DNA of 64,000 nt from an uncultured Gammaproteobacteria bacterium (GCA_938084745.1 CALKEZ010000012.1:1-64000), one strand, 5' to 3'. Numbered from the stretch's first letter, positions 17,272-26,944 are shown. The notes: generated by a model not told the origin, from the sequence alone. Numbers and translations are program-made.

Positions 17272-18377
17272 TGTAACGGCTCTATTTCAGCATCGGTGTT
17301 GCTGCTGCCACTCATTTCATCCTGGCTTCGTATAAGTGCACGAACCGATTCAAGCGATGAACTGATATCGATGTCTGGAAAGGTCAACTCAAGATCGGTC
17401 ATACGCAGCAATGAGTCATGAATATTTTTAACAGCCGCGTCCGATAAATCAAAATACTCATTTAACCAAATCAGGATATGTTCGACAGACGCTTTCAGGT
17501 TATCTGTGTCACGATTAAAAACAGCAAAGCGTGCATTCGCTAATTCAAGTTTCAGGTTTGCACGCACAAAATAGATTTCTTCCGGCAGTAAACGCGCTTT
17601 ATTAACTTCCGCATTGCGGGTTATTACGACCAGACTTTTTAATTCTTCCCAAACCAGCACAAAAAACTGTTTAATGCTCCCGGATTCTCCCGCAACAACA
17701 TTTTCTTCATCAAGTTCTTTCGGTTTCTCGACCACGACATTCTTTTTCAAGGTGAGTTGATCAACACGATTTATCAAATCGGATAAATATAGACCGAGGC
17801 CACTTAAGTCTGCCTGGTTTAATGACCTAAGTTCATTCATTTCGGCAATCAATTCTTCTCTAACGCCGAGAACGGCCGGATCACTCAGACCATTCAAGCG
17901 TGCATCGGCTGACTCCATGGCTGCCAGGGCAGTAGCCACATCATGATCAAGCTTTAAATTATATGTCGCGATAATCAGCAGGTGCTCTACCTCGGCCAAA
18001 GCATAGTCTTCATTAATATGTATCTCTTGCTCAACCGGCTGATTGATGGTGTTGGCTAACATCTCCTGGCTGATTTGTAAGCTATCCAGCTTTTCTTCAA
18101 TATCGGCGAAACCGGAAGTAGAAGCACGGATACGATCATCTACCTCGGCAAGAATACGCTGATCCATTGAGCCAATCGCATTGACACTATTCTCCAGCAT
18201 AAGCATTCGTTTATAGCCGTATGCGCATGCGCCAGAAAAAAGTAATAGCAACAGAGAAAGTAAAATATAAGTCACTTTATTACTCGACTTACCCGGCACA
18301 CGTTCTTCTGACGTTGACGCTTCAGTCTTTTCTGTTTCTGCTTTTTGTAATGCTTTGTCTTCTATTTCTTCACTCAT
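17268..18377 (-). CDS. hemX: HemX-like membrane protein
   Basis: Bitopic inner membrane protein of the hemCDXY operon. It has a charged cytoplasmic N-terminus, one membrane helix near residues 32-54, and a long helical periplasmic part with heptad-like spacing. Family signatures are the DYALAEVEHLLIIATYNLKL and LARANLKLELANAR-type segments (here FVRANLKLELANARFAVFNR). Often labelled uroporphyrinogen-III methyltransferase, but no methyltransferase motif is present; that name comes from old annotation. It starts 3 bases after hemD ends. Confidence 0.88.
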   Translation of the reverse strand: MSEEIEDKALQKAETEKTEASTSEERVPGKSSNKVTYILLSLLLLLFSGACAYGYKRMLMLENSVNAIGSMDQRILAEVDDRIRASTSGFADIEEKLDSLQISQEMLANTINQPVEQEIHINEDYALAEVEHLLIIATYNLKLDHDVATALAAMESADARLNGLSDPAVLGVREELIAEMNELRSLNQADLSGLGLYLSDLINRVDQLTLKKNVVVEKPKELDEENVVAGESGSIKQFFVLVWEELKSLVVITRNAEVNKARLLPEEIYFVRANLKLELANARFAVFNRDTDNLKASVEHILIWLNEYFDLSDAAVKNIHDSLLRMTDLELTFPDIDISSSLESVRALIRSQDEMSGSSNTDAEIEPLQ

Positions 18378-18380
18378 TAA

Positions 18381-19163
18381 TTACTTTTCTCCTACAAGGT
18401 CCAGAAGTGCTGACAAAAGACCTTCATCATTTTTATCTGTGGCAACCCGCACCTCTGAGATGAAGCCGGATTCTTTTGCAAGATTAACACTTCGAGCCGA
18501 CATAAGAACTAGTGGAGTACTAAATAATTGAGGCCTATCCAGCTCTGCAGTCAGGCTTACCAGATTATTCAGGCCCTCGTTACTCGTTGCAATAACGGCC
18601 CCCGGTTTTATATCTTGCCATATATCATGGCTATCCTTCATCTCGTATTGTGGCAAACAACGTTCGTATACTTCAGCATAATCAACTAATGCGCCTCGAT
18701 CAGTTAAATTATCAGCCAGATATTCACGCCCACCAACACCGCGAATAATGAGGACTTTTTTACCTGCCAAATATTCGCTTTGCAACTCGGGTAGTTTTAA
18801 TAATGTCTCACTATCGGCCTGTATGCCGGCATGCAAAACAGGACCAATTTTTCGCGCGGACAACGCCTCTGCGGTACCTGCGCCAATAGCAACAAATCGC
18901 AAGTGTGCAGGCCAGTTAATTTTCTTTAAATAATGATCAAAAGCGACATTTACCGCATTACGACTGACAAACAGGACAAAATCATAAGATAGCAACGCCA
19001 TGTTATCCGCCAGTATATTGCCCGGGCTATCAACAACTCTGATTTCAATAGTCGGGAAAAGTATCGCTTTACCACCATGCTCACTGATTAATTCAGAAAG
19101 TCGTTTCGACTGTTCTCTTGGCCGGGTAACTAGTATTCTTTTTTTATTAAGTTTTGCTGGCAC
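18381..19163 (-). CDS. hemD: Uroporphyrinogen-III synthase
   Basis: Closes hydroxymethylbilane to uroporphyrinogen III, the branch-point tetrapyrrole for heme, siroheme and cobalamin. The family is poorly conserved, but the ILVTRPREQSKRLSELI start, the FVSRNAVNVAF segment, the FVAIGAGTAEAL block and VLIIRGVGGREYLADNL are diagnostic. At 260 residues it is of normal length. It lies directly after hemC (10 bases) and before hemX. Confidence 0.94.
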   Translation of the reverse strand: MPAKLNKKRILVTRPREQSKRLSELISEHGGKAILFPTIEIRVVDSPGNILADNMALLSYDFVLFVSRNAVNVAFDHYLKKINWPAHLRFVAIGAGTAEALSARKIGPVLHAGIQADSETLLKLPELQSEYLAGKKVLIIRGVGGREYLADNLTDRGALVDYAEVYERCLPQYEMKDSHDIWQDIKPGAVIATSNEGLNNLVSLTAELDRPQLFSTPLVLMSARSVNLAKESGFISEVRVATDKNDEGLLSALLDLVGEK

Positions 19164-19173
19164 GTTAATATAA

Positions 19174-20094
19174 TCACTGCATCAAAGCCTTTAATATTTC
19201 ATCGGCACCGCGTTCCAGTAATCGTTCGGCTAATTCAGTACCAATAGCATCGAACTCGGTCAGGTCACCACTATTTTCCGATTTAATCACATCGCTGCCA
19301 TCAACTCGCGCAACGAGTCCAGTCAGGTTTATTTGATCGCCGGTTATTGTAGCTTGTCCGGCGATAGGCAATTGACAGCCACCGTATAAACGACGGCTAA
19401 AGGCTCGTTCTGTTTTGACGCAGAGTGATGTGTCCTGATCATTCAGTGGCGCAATCAGATCATATACTGCCTGATCACCGGCTCGACATTCGATGCCAAT
19501 GGCACCCTGTCCAATCGCAGGCAGCAAAATCGATTCCGGTAATAGTTGGGTAACTCGCTCATGCAATCCAAGACGGATGATGCCCGCAGCTGCAAGCAGG
19601 ATGGCATCGTATTCATTACTATCGAGTTTACGCAGGCGTGTGCCGACGTTTCCGCGCAAATCTTTTAATCTGATATCCGGGCGCAGCGCGCTTACTTGTG
19701 ATTGACGACGAAGACTCGACGTTCCAACAATAGCGTGTTCCGGCAGTTCTTCAATACTTTTATAATTATTGGAAATAAAAACATCTCTACTGTCTTCACG
19801 TTTCATTATCACGGGCAAGGCAAGCTCATCTGGCAAATCGATAGTCACGTCTTTCATTGAATGCACCGCGATATCTGCCTCGTTCGCCAGCATCGCCTGC
19901 TCAAGTTCCTTGATAAATACGCCTTTCCCGCCAATGGCAATCAATGGCGCATCAAGAAAACGATCGCCTTCTGTTGACATGCTAACCAGTTCAACTTTTA
20001 AATCGGGATGGATGAGCATTAATTGTTGTTTGACAAACTCGGCCTGCCATAAAGCAAGCGGACTATTGCGCGTTGCGATTTTTAATATATTCAC
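19174..20094 (-). CDS. hemC: Porphobilinogen deaminase (hydroxymethylbilane synthase)
   Basis: Joins four porphobilinogen units into hydroxymethylbilane. The dipyrromethane cofactor Cys is Cys240 in RRLYGGCQLPIAG. Other signatures are IATRNSPLALWQAE, the catalytic-Asp block VHSMKDVTIDLP, GTSSLRRQSQ and RGNVGTRLRKL. The 306 residues match the family. It is the first gene of hemC-hemD-hemX-hemY and is divergent from gshB, with a 108-base promoter region between. Confidence 0.97.
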   Translation of the reverse strand: MNILKIATRNSPLALWQAEFVKQQLMLIHPDLKVELVSMSTEGDRFLDAPLIAIGGKGVFIKELEQAMLANEADIAVHSMKDVTIDLPDELALPVIMKREDSRDVFISNNYKSIEELPEHAIVGTSSLRRQSQVSALRPDIRLKDLRGNVGTRLRKLDSNEYDAILLAAAGIIRLGLHERVTQLLPESILLPAIGQGAIGIECRAGDQAVYDLIAPLNDQDTSLCVKTERAFSRRLYGGCQLPIAGQATITGDQINLTGLVARVDGSDVIKSENSGDLTEFDAIGTELAERLLERGADEILKALMQ

Positions 20095-20202
20095 TATGGA
20101 TTCATTTATTCAACTGTGTGTTATTGTTGTTTATTATCATACACTTTGGAAATTTTACAGAAAGCAATTTATAGTTGCTTCACTCAACAGAAAGCATATT
20201 TG

Positions 20203-21150
20203 ATGAAAATTGGAATAATCATGGATCCCATCACAGGGATCAATATAAAGAAAGACAGCTCATTTGCAATGCTTCTGGCAGCGCAGAAACGTGGTTGGGA
20301 TATTCAGTACATGGAACAGAATGATCTGTTTACCATTAATGACATTCCTATGGCAAAAATGCAATCGCTACAAGTCGAGGAAAATCCCGATCAATGGTTT
20401 ACCTTGTCGCATAACCGTACCGAGGAACTGGCAAGTCTCGATATAATATTAATGCGCAAGGATCCGCCTTTTGATCTCGAATACATTTATTCTACGTATA
20501 TCCTCGAACACGCCGAAAGACTGGGATCGCTGGTGGTAAATAGCCCATCGGCCCTTAGACATGTCAATGAAAAGTTTTTTATTACGCATTTTCCGCAATG
20601 TATCGCCCCCACCATGGTCAGCCGGGATATGAACATCTTACTGGATTTTATAGCCCAACATGAAAACACGATCATAAAACCGCTGGAGGGAATGGGAGGT
20701 CATAGTATTTTCAGAGTGAATGCACGTGACCATAATACCAAAGTCATTCTGGAGACTATCACCCGATATGAAACCAGTTACGTTATGGCACAGAAATACC
20801 TGCCTGAAATCGCGGCTGGTGATAAACGCATATTAATGATCAACGGTGAACCGGTGCCCTATGCACTGGCAAGAATACCCGCGGATGGGGAGGTCAGAGG
20901 TAATCTTGCCCGCGGTGGCAGTGGCATTGGCATTGAACTATCGGAACGTGATCGGTGGATATGCCAGCAAGTGGGTCCACGTTTGCGCGAACTGGGTCTA
21001 TTCTTTGTCGGTCTTGACGTCATTGGTGATTATTTAACCGAAATCAACGTCACCAGCCCGACGTGTATTCGTGAATTGGATAGCCTGTATAATATGGATA
21101 TCAGTACACAGCTACTGGACGCATTGGAAAAACTGAAACAGGCACATTAA
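20203..21150 (+). CDS. gshB: Glutathione synthetase
   Basis: ATP-dependent ligation of gamma-glutamylcysteine with glycine. The ATP-grasp protein is recognised by GIIMDPITGINIKKDSSFAM at its start, MRKDPPFDLEYIY, IIKPLEGMGGHSIFRV, MAQKYLPEI and TEINVTSPTCIRE. I chose ATG 20203 (315 residues; E. coli has 316) because the 29 upstream codons have no homology. gshA is not in the window. Confidence 0.97.
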   Translation: MKIGIIMDPITGINIKKDSSFAMLLAAQKRGWDIQYMEQNDLFTINDIPMAKMQSLQVEENPDQWFTLSHNRTEELASLDIILMRKDPPFDLEYIYSTYILEHAERLGSLVVNSPSALRHVNEKFFITHFPQCIAPTMVSRDMNILLDFIAQHENTIIKPLEGMGGHSIFRVNARDHNTKVILETITRYETSYVMAQKYLPEIAAGDKRILMINGEPVPYALARIPADGEVRGNLARGGSGIGIELSERDRWICQQVGPRLRELGLFFVGLDVIGDYLTEINVTSPTCIRELDSLYNMDISTQLLDALEKLKQAH

Positions 21151-21199
21151 GATTGTTCATGATCATTACTCATTCACCCACCGGCAAGCATATTTAAAC

Positions 21200-22216
21200 G
21201 TGGCAGCAGCACAACCCGTTGAACCCGTAATTACCGCGCTCGATAGATTTGGTCTGACCCTGAGTCTTGCCATTTTAGTCCACGCATTGATCATTCTTGG
21301 TATCACTTTTATCGAGGAAGATCGATCGCGCGCACGTTTCGATAACATGGAAATTGTCCTGGTCCAGCAAAAAAGTGTTGAACCTAAAGAAGCCGATATG
21401 CTGGCTCAGGCGAGTCTTGAAGGCGGCGGCGATATTGATGAAGTGATGAATCCAGCCGCACCCATGCCTGCCCCGTTTCCGGATCCCGAGCCGGAGATAA
21501 CCACACCACCACCCATCGAAGCTCAGCCACCCCAACCCCCGGAACCGGCTACGGCAGAAGCTGAAGTACCTGAGCCGGCACCAGTCAAAAAAGATGTGGT
21601 CGAAAAAATAGCCGTTGAGGACATTACAAGCCCGAATCCATTGACAGAGAAAGTGGACACGCCAAGTAAGGAAAAACAGATTGCGGAAACGAAAGAGATT
21701 AAAACAACCGAAACCCTGAGCACGCCGGAAGACGAAAAGACCAGAATTAAAAAGACGATTAGAAAGCCAAGAACGCCGTCGGCCACTGAGTTACTAACGA
21801 ATAGCTTCAAGATAGCTTCATTGAGTGCCGAGATACGCCGTAAAATGGAGGCGAAGGCAAAACGTCCACGTCGGAAATTCATCTCGGCCACGACGAAGGA
21901 ATATAAATACGCTGCCTATATGGAAGCCTGGCGTTCGAAGGTAGAGCGAGTAGGAAACCTGAATTACCCAGATCAAGCCCGAAAACAGAACCTGTCCGGC
22001 AGTTTGGTACTGGATGTGGCATTGAACCCGGATGGTTCTATCAATGAAATTACTATTCGTCGATCATCTGGTGAAAAAGTATTAGATGACGCCGCTATTA
22101 GAATTGTTGAACTGGCGGCACCCTACGGACCATTTCCGCGACATATAAAGGATGAAACCGATATCTTGCACATCATGCGAACCTGGCAGTTCATTAATAA
22201 TAAAGGCTTTCGATAA
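21200..22216 (+). CDS. TonB-family energy transducer
   Basis: Inner-membrane-anchored, periplasm-spanning protein. One membrane helix lies near residues 17-36, followed by an acidic, Pro-rich stretch (about 85-125) and a Lys/Glu/Thr-rich spacer. The TonB C-terminal domain (about 245-335) starts at RVGNLNYPDQARKQNLSG and ends HIMRTWQFIN. The start is GTG, with no strong ribosome site. No exbB or exbD lies near. It occupies the place of tonB3 in the Pseudomonas order gshB-tonB-yqgE, and tonB3 was linked to twitching motility there, so an envelope or pilus role is as likely as iron uptake. Confidence 0.88.
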   Translation: MAAAQPVEPVITALDRFGLTLSLAILVHALIILGITFIEEDRSRARFDNMEIVLVQQKSVEPKEADMLAQASLEGGGDIDEVMNPAAPMPAPFPDPEPEITTPPPIEAQPPQPPEPATAEAEVPEPAPVKKDVVEKIAVEDITSPNPLTEKVDTPSKEKQIAETKEIKTTETLSTPEDEKTRIKKTIRKPRTPSATELLTNSFKIASLSAEIRRKMEAKAKRPRRKFISATTKEYKYAAYMEAWRSKVERVGNLNYPDQARKQNLSGSLVLDVALNPDGSINEITIRRSSGEKVLDDAAIRIVELAAPYGPFPRHIKDETDILHIMRTWQFINNKGFR

Positions 22217-22271
22217 AATTTATTTAACACACCTCTTGAGGAAACGTGAATATCTGCCAATATTATTAACT

Positions 22272-22832
22272 ATGCAAGAAACGAATTTAACGAACCATTT
22301 CCTGATTGCCATGCCGAGTCTCAGGGATCCAAACTTCGAGAAGACGGTAACCTACATCTGTGCCCACAATAAAGACGGCGCCATGGGGATCGTGATAAAC
22401 AAACCGTTGAACATTGATCTTGGCGAAATACTTGAGCAAATGGATATCCCTGCCAATAACCCGACGACGAATAAAGAATTAATCTTTCACGGCGGTCCTG
22501 TGCATACTGATCGTGGCTTTATCCTGCATCAAACCAGCAATCAATGGGATTCGTCGATCGTTGTGTCTGATGATATGTGTATCACCACCTCAAAAGACAT
22601 ACTCGAAGCAATAGCCACTGGCAAAGGCCCCAAAGAATCGCTGATCGCATTAGGTTATGCCGGTTGGGGTGAAGGACAACTCGAACAGGAAATAATGGAT
22701 AATGCCTGGCTATCTGGTCCCGCTGATTTAGACATTATATTCAACACGCCCTATGAGAAATGCTGGTACTCCGCGGCGGAACATTTGGGAATTGATATCG
22801 GAAAACTGTCACACGATATTGGCCACGCGTGA
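22272..22832 (+). CDS. yqgE: YqgE/AlgH family protein
   Basis: Conserved single-domain protein of unknown mechanism (AlgH in Pseudomonas). The signature elements are LTNHFLIAMPSLRDPNFEKT, GAMGIVINKP, FHGGPVHTDRGFILH and GYAGWGEGQLEQEI. Start ATG 22272 gives 186 residues, equal to E. coli YqgE (187); the upstream extension is not homologous. The stop overlaps the GTG start of ruvX by 4 bases (GTGA), so the pair is translationally coupled, as is common in Gammaproteobacteria. Confidence 0.95.
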   Translation: MQETNLTNHFLIAMPSLRDPNFEKTVTYICAHNKDGAMGIVINKPLNIDLGEILEQMDIPANNPTTNKELIFHGGPVHTDRGFILHQTSNQWDSSIVVSDDMCITTSKDILEAIATGKGPKESLIALGYAGWGEGQLEQEIMDNAWLSGPADLDIIFNTPYEKCWYSAAEHLGIDIGKLSHDIGHA

Positions 22833-23263
22833 AGAGCCAGACGCTGCTCTGCTTCGATTATGGTAAAAAGCGTATCGGTACTGCTGTAGGTCAAACCATT
22901 ACCGCCACCGCCACCACCCTTGAGATCATTAAAGTGATTAATGCCAAACCGGATTGGAAAAAGATCCAGAGCTTAATTGACGAATGGAAGCCGGAAAAAC
23001 TGATCGTCGGTCATCCCTTTACACTTGAGGGTGAACGACAAGACATGACCGATGCCGCAGAACGCTTTAGCCGTCAACTGGAAGGGCGTTTTAATCTTCC
23101 GGTGGAATTGGTCGAAGAACAACTTTCATCTTATGAAGCGAGACGCGAATTAAAATCAACGCGCAATCTGGACGCTGTTGCAGCAAGACTTATTCTGGAG
23201 ACATGGTTGAACGAAAATATTGTTCAGAATCATCGACAAACTATGGCAAATAAGCAAGACTAG
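22829..23263 (+). CDS. ruvX: Putative Holliday junction resolvase / pre-16S rRNA nuclease RuvX (YqgF)
   Basis: RNase H-fold nuclease; in E. coli YqgF acts in 16S rRNA 5'-end maturation and was earlier proposed as a Holliday junction resolvase. Motifs: CFDYGKKRIGTAVG (first acidic residue and glycine-rich strand), IVGHPFTLEGERQDMTDAAE, and the LDAVAARLILETWL end with the conserved Asp. At 144 residues the length is normal. It starts with GTG overlapping yqgE and is followed after 6 bases by pyrR. Confidence 0.94.
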   Translation: MKSQTLLCFDYGKKRIGTAVGQTITATATTLEIIKVINAKPDWKKIQSLIDEWKPEKLIVGHPFTLEGERQDMTDAAERFSRQLEGRFNLPVELVEEQLSSYEARRELKSTRNLDAVAARLILETWLNENIVQNHRQTMANKQD

Positions 23264-23269
23264 CGGCCC

Positions 23270-23788
23270 ATGTCAGATGATATTAACGTTAATCAGCTAA
23301 TCAACGAGATGGCCAGCGCCATCCAGTTACATACCACTTCCCATGCATATGATGCGCCGTTGATGATCGGTATAAAAACCGGCGGTGCCTGGATAGCGAA
23401 ACAATTGCATCAACAACTCGGCTACAACGATCCGCTGGGCGAATTAAATATCGCGTTCTATCGGGATGACTTCAGTACACTGGGTATGCACCCGGAAGTT
23501 AGCCCGAGCCAATTACCGACTGATGTTAACAATAGACATATCATTCTGGTTGATGATGTCCTTTATACCGGTCGCACTATTCGCGCTGCCATGAATGAAA
23601 TTTTTGATTACGGCCGACCCGCCAGCATTACCCTGGCTGTATTGGTCAATCGTAGCGGCAGAGAACTACCGATACAGGCGGATATAACCGGAAAAACCAT
23701 GCTTCTGAAAGAAGGAGAACATGTTAAACTCCTTGGCCCAGAGCCCCTGACATTATCCATAGATAATGCCAAAAGTACTGGAACTTAA
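23270..23788 (+). CDS. pyrR: PyrR pyrimidine regulatory protein / uracil phosphoribosyltransferase
   Basis: Phosphoribosyltransferase-fold protein with UPRTase activity. In Bacillus it is an RNA-binding attenuator; in Gammaproteobacteria a regulatory role is less certain. The PRPP motif VILVDDVLYTGRTIRAAMNE and the GIKTGGAWIA and FYRDDFSTLG segments are clear. The length of 172 residues fits. The gene follows ruvX by 6 bases, so no leader long enough for a PyrR attenuator lies directly before it. It heads the pyrR-pyrB-pyrC' set. Confidence 0.95.
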   Translation: MSDDINVNQLINEMASAIQLHTTSHAYDAPLMIGIKTGGAWIAKQLHQQLGYNDPLGELNIAFYRDDFSTLGMHPEVSPSQLPTDVNNRHIILVDDVLYTGRTIRAAMNEIFDYGRPASITLAVLVNRSGRELPIQADITGKTMLLKEGEHVKLLGPEPLTLSIDNAKSTGT

Positions 23789-23797
23789 AATAACGGG

Positions 23798-24778
23798 ATG
23801 ACTGGAAACACAATTCAACTCGATAAAAATGGCAACCTGAAGCATTTTCTTACCACAGAAGGGCTGAGCCAATCGTTACTTCAAAAAATACTCGATCACG
23901 CTGAATCATTTGCCAGTGTCGGTGAAAGAGCCGTAAAAAAAGTCCCTTTATTACGCGGCAAAACTATTGCCAATTTATTCTTTGAACCCAGCACGCGCAC
24001 GCGCACAACCTTTGAACTTGCGGCCAAGCGACTCTCTGCTGACATTCTCAATTTAAATATTGCAACATCAGCAACCAGCAAAGGTGAAACACTGAGTGAC
24101 ACCCTGCATACACTGGAGGCCATGCATTGCGATATGTTTGTTGTACGGCATGCAAATAGCGGTGCGGCACATTATATTGCGACTCAGGTTGCACCGCATA
24201 TCAGCGTTATCAACGCCGGGGATGGACGTCATGCACATCCCACCCAGGCGATGCTGGATATGTTTACCATCCGCCGTCACAAACCGGACTTTAGCAAACT
24301 GCGTGTGGCTATCGTCGGTGATATCTTGCATTCACGTGTGGCTCGCTCCGAGATTCATGCCTTGAACACCCTTGGCGTACTTGAAACACGCATCATCGCA
24401 CCGCACACCTTAATCCCAAAAGATGTCGAAAATCTGGGTGTACAGGTTTATCACGATATGGATCAGGGTCTGGATGGCGTCGATGTAGTGATGATGTTAC
24501 GTCTGCAAAAAGAACGTATGACGGGTGCTTTATTACCCAGCGAATATGAGTATTTCCAGCGCTACGGCTTAACCAGCAAACGGCTGGAAAAAGCAAACCC
24601 GGATGCGATCGTGATGCATCCCGGCCCCATTAACAGGGGAGTGGAAATTGATTCGGATGTTGCCGATGGTGAACGTTCTGTCATCCTACAACAAGTCAGT
24701 CATGGCATCGCCGTTCGCATGGCGGTCATGGCCATGACCATGGGGCGCAATCCGGAAAATGCGGGTGCTACAGAATAA
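23798..24778 (+). CDS. pyrB: Aspartate carbamoyltransferase catalytic subunit
   Basis: Condenses carbamoyl phosphate and aspartate, the committed step of pyrimidine synthesis. The carbamoyl phosphate site [18 protein letters not shown] and the [16 protein letters not shown] block are intact, and MLRLQKERM and [13 protein letters not shown] are present. At 326 residues it resembles the Pseudomonas class, which forms a complex with an inactive dihydroorotase rather than with PyrI. The stop shares one base with the start of the next gene (TAATG), consistent with that partnership. Confidence 0.97.
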   Translation: MTGNTIQLDKNGNLKHFLTTEGLSQSLLQKILDHAESFASVGERAVKKVPLLRGKTIANLFFEPSTRTRTTFELAAKRLSADILNLNIATSATSKGETLSDTLHTLEAMHCDMFVVRHANSGAAHYIATQVAPHISVINAGDGRHAHPTQAMLDMFTIRRHKPDFSKLRVAIVGDILHSRVARSEIHALNTLGVLETRIIAPHTLIPKDVENLGVQVYHDMDQGLDGVDVVMMLRLQKERMTGALLPSEYEYFQRYGLTSKRLEKANPDAIVMHPGPINRGVEIDSDVADGERSVILQQVSHGIAVRMAVMAMTMGRNPENAGATE

Positions 24779-26055
24779 TGCGTATCTTGATAAAAAACGG
24801 TAGATTACTGGACCCGGCTAACAAACTGGATGGCAAACAGGATTTATTTATTGCAGACGGTAAAATTGTCGGCATTAAAAAGCAACCCGATGGGTTTGAA
24901 AGTGATTTACAACTGGACGCAAAAAACAAAATTGTATTGCCAGGTCTGGTCGATCTTTGTGCGCGCTTGCGTGAACCGGGATATAAGTATAAGGCCTCTT
25001 TTCAAACAGAATGTCATGCGGCTAACAGTAGCGGTATCACCTCGGTTTGTTGTCCTCCGGACACTAAACCCGTTATTGATACCACTGCCGTTGTAGAACT
25101 GATTCATCATCGCACGCGTGAATCAAACCGAACCAATGTCTATCCATTAGCCGCACTGACGCTGGGCTTGAATGGCGAACAATTGTCCGAAATGGATACC
25201 TTGCGACGCGCCGGTTGTATAGGTGTCAGCAATGCGCTCGCTCCGATTGAAAACACGGAGGTATTAAGACGCGCATTTGAATATGCCCATAGTTGCGGTC
25301 TGACGGTGTTCTTTTTTGCAGAAGATAATTCTTTAAAAAATAACGGCGTTGCCCATGAAGGTCCAGTCAGCACACGACTTGGATTGCCGGCCATACCTGA
25401 GACGGCGGAGACAGTTGCACTTAGTCGCGCTTTACTCCTCGTTGAACAAACCAGAGTTAAGGCGCACTTCTGCCGACTATCCACAGCACGCGGCGTTAGC
25501 CTGATAAAAGCTGCACAAGAACAAGGCTTGCCGGTTACGGCAGATGTCGCTATCTGTAATTTGCACCTCACCGAAATGGATGTCGCCGATTACAATAGTG
25601 ACTGTCACCTGCAACCACCTTTACGTAGCGAACGGGATCGCAATGGTTTGATTGAAGGCATTAATAGTGGTGTTATCACGGCAGTCTGCTCGGATCACCA
25701 ACCGCATGATGCTGATGCGAAATCAGCGCCATTTAGTTTGACCGAACCGGGTGCTTCAACCATTGAACATTTATTACCGTTAATACTGCACCTTGTTAAT
25801 CGTAAAGAACTCAAACTCGAGCAGGCGATTTCAGCACTTACCTCAAACCCGGCAAATATACTGAACGTTACCAAAGGCACATTAGCCATTGGCAATGATG
25901 CGGATGTTTGCATACTTGATCTGGACGCGAGCAATAATGTTGATAAACGCCAGCTGCTTAGTGCGGGGAAAAACACCCCTTTTAATGGTTGGGAATTACC
26001 CGGACAGGTCACCCATACTATTTATAATGGCTCTCTAGTATTCAAGCAGGATTAA
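24778..26055 (+). CDS. pyrC': Dihydroorotase-like protein PyrC' (predicted inactive, ATCase partner)
   Basis: Amidohydrolase-fold protein of 425 residues, homologous to dihydroorotase. The metal-binding HxH of active enzymes (PGxxDxHxHLREPG) reads PGLVDLCARLREPG here, with Cys61 and Arg63 in the His places, so the binuclear metal site cannot form normally. The later SDHQPH motif keeps the Asp. This is the state known for Pseudomonas PyrC' (PyrX), which is catalytically dead but needed for assembly of the aspartate carbamoyltransferase dodecamer. Direct coupling to pyrB supports this. An active dihydroorotase must be encoded elsewhere. Confidence 0.93.
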   Translation: MRILIKNGRLLDPANKLDGKQDLFIADGKIVGIKKQPDGFESDLQLDAKNKIVLPGLVDLCARLREPGYKYKASFQTECHAANSSGITSVCCPPDTKPVIDTTAVVELIHHRTRESNRTNVYPLAALTLGLNGEQLSEMDTLRRAGCIGVSNALAPIENTEVLRRAFEYAHSCGLTVFFFAEDNSLKNNGVAHEGPVSTRLGLPAIPETAETVALSRALLLVEQTRVKAHFCRLSTARGVSLIKAAQEQGLPVTADVAICNLHLTEMDVADYNSDCHLQPPLRSERDRNGLIEGINSGVITAVCSDHQPHDADAKSAPFSLTEPGASTIEHLLPLILHLVNRKELKLEQAISALTSNPANILNVTKGTLAIGNDADVCILDLDASNNVDKRQLLSAGKNTPFNGWELPGQVTHTIYNGSLVFKQD

Positions 26056-26056
26056 T

Positions 26057-26944
26057 ATGACCCATCCCGCGACACGCAACACACTTTATGTGGAACAGGC
26101 CGAGCTGTTATCACAAGATGAATATGCTGACCAACAATTTCATATGCGTTTGCAAGCACCGGAAACAGCCATGCATGCCAAGCCAGGTCATTTTATTCAT
26201 ATGCAATGCGATCCGTCTTTATACATGCGTCGACCGATGTCGATTATGCGCAGCAATCCGAAAACCAAAACTATTGATGTGCTTTATAAAGTCCATGGTC
26301 AAGGCACCGACTTATTATCCAGAAGAAAAGTGGGCGACAAGATCGATTTGATTGGTCCTATCGGTCAATCATTCAAGATGGAAGGCTATAAAAAACGACC
26401 GATACTTATCGGCGGCGGCGTTGGTATCCCACCGATGGTCTTTTTGGCAGAACACATTAAAAACACGGCCAAAGATATTAGCCCGTTAGTGATCATGGGT
26501 TCTGAAATTCCATTCCCATTTAAAAGCCGTCCTTCGCAAATCATGTTAAAAGAAATGCCCGCTGATGTGATCGCGGCAATGCCATTATTAGATGACTGGG
26601 GCATCCCTTCACGCTTGACGAGCTTGCAAGATTATCCGGGTTGCTTTCATGGTTACGTTACCGATCTGACCCGTTATTGGTTAGATCAACTGGATGAAGA
26701 ACAACGTAACGAAGTCGAAATATTCAGCTGCGGCCCGACGCCAATGTTGAAGGCCGTCGCTCAACTGGCAAAAGAATATAACTTACCTTGTCAGGTATCA
26801 CTGGAAGAATATATGGCCTGTGCCGTTGGCGGTTGCGCGGGTTGTACCGTGCTGATAGAAACTGACCGGGGCCCAGCAATGAAACGCGTCTGTGTTGATG
26901 GCCCCGTATTTGAAGCACAATCGGTGATCCAGTTTCAGGAGTAA
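26057..26944 (+). CDS. PyrK-like dihydroorotate dehydrogenase electron transfer subunit
   Basis: FAD and 2Fe-2S protein of the PyrK family, which in class 1B enzymes passes electrons from dihydroorotate dehydrogenase to NAD+. An FNR-like FAD domain (RRPMSIMR, near residues 57-64) and a nucleotide-binding GGGVGIPPM segment precede the C-terminal cluster motif with Cys255, Cys260, Cys263 and Cys279. The length of 295 is slightly above the usual 260. No class 1B pyrD is adjacent or in the window, and most Gammaproteobacteria use the quinone-linked PyrD that needs no PyrK. It starts 1 base after pyrC' ends, so it belongs to the pyrimidine operon. Its partner is unknown. Confidence 0.85.
   Translation: MTHPATRNTLYVEQAELLSQDEYADQQFHMRLQAPETAMHAKPGHFIHMQCDPSLYMRRPMSIMRSNPKTKTIDVLYKVHGQGTDLLSRRKVGDKIDLIGPIGQSFKMEGYKKRPILIGGGVGIPPMVFLAEHIKNTAKDISPLVIMGSEIPFPFKSRPSQIMLKEMPADVIAAMPLLDDWGIPSRLTSLQDYPGCFHGYVTDLTRYWLDQLDEEQRNEVEIFSCGPTPMLKAVAQLAKEYNLPCQVSLEEYMACAVGGCAGCTVLIETDRGPAMKRVCVDGPVFEAQSVIQFQE

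Noticed and set aside
17268-18377. HemX as uroporphyrinogen-III C-methyltransferase
   Set aside because: No SAM-binding or methyltransferase motifs; it is a membrane-anchored helical protein.
23264-23270. PyrR-type RNA attenuator before pyrR
   Set aside because: Only 6 bases separate ruvX and pyrR; no leader to form one there.
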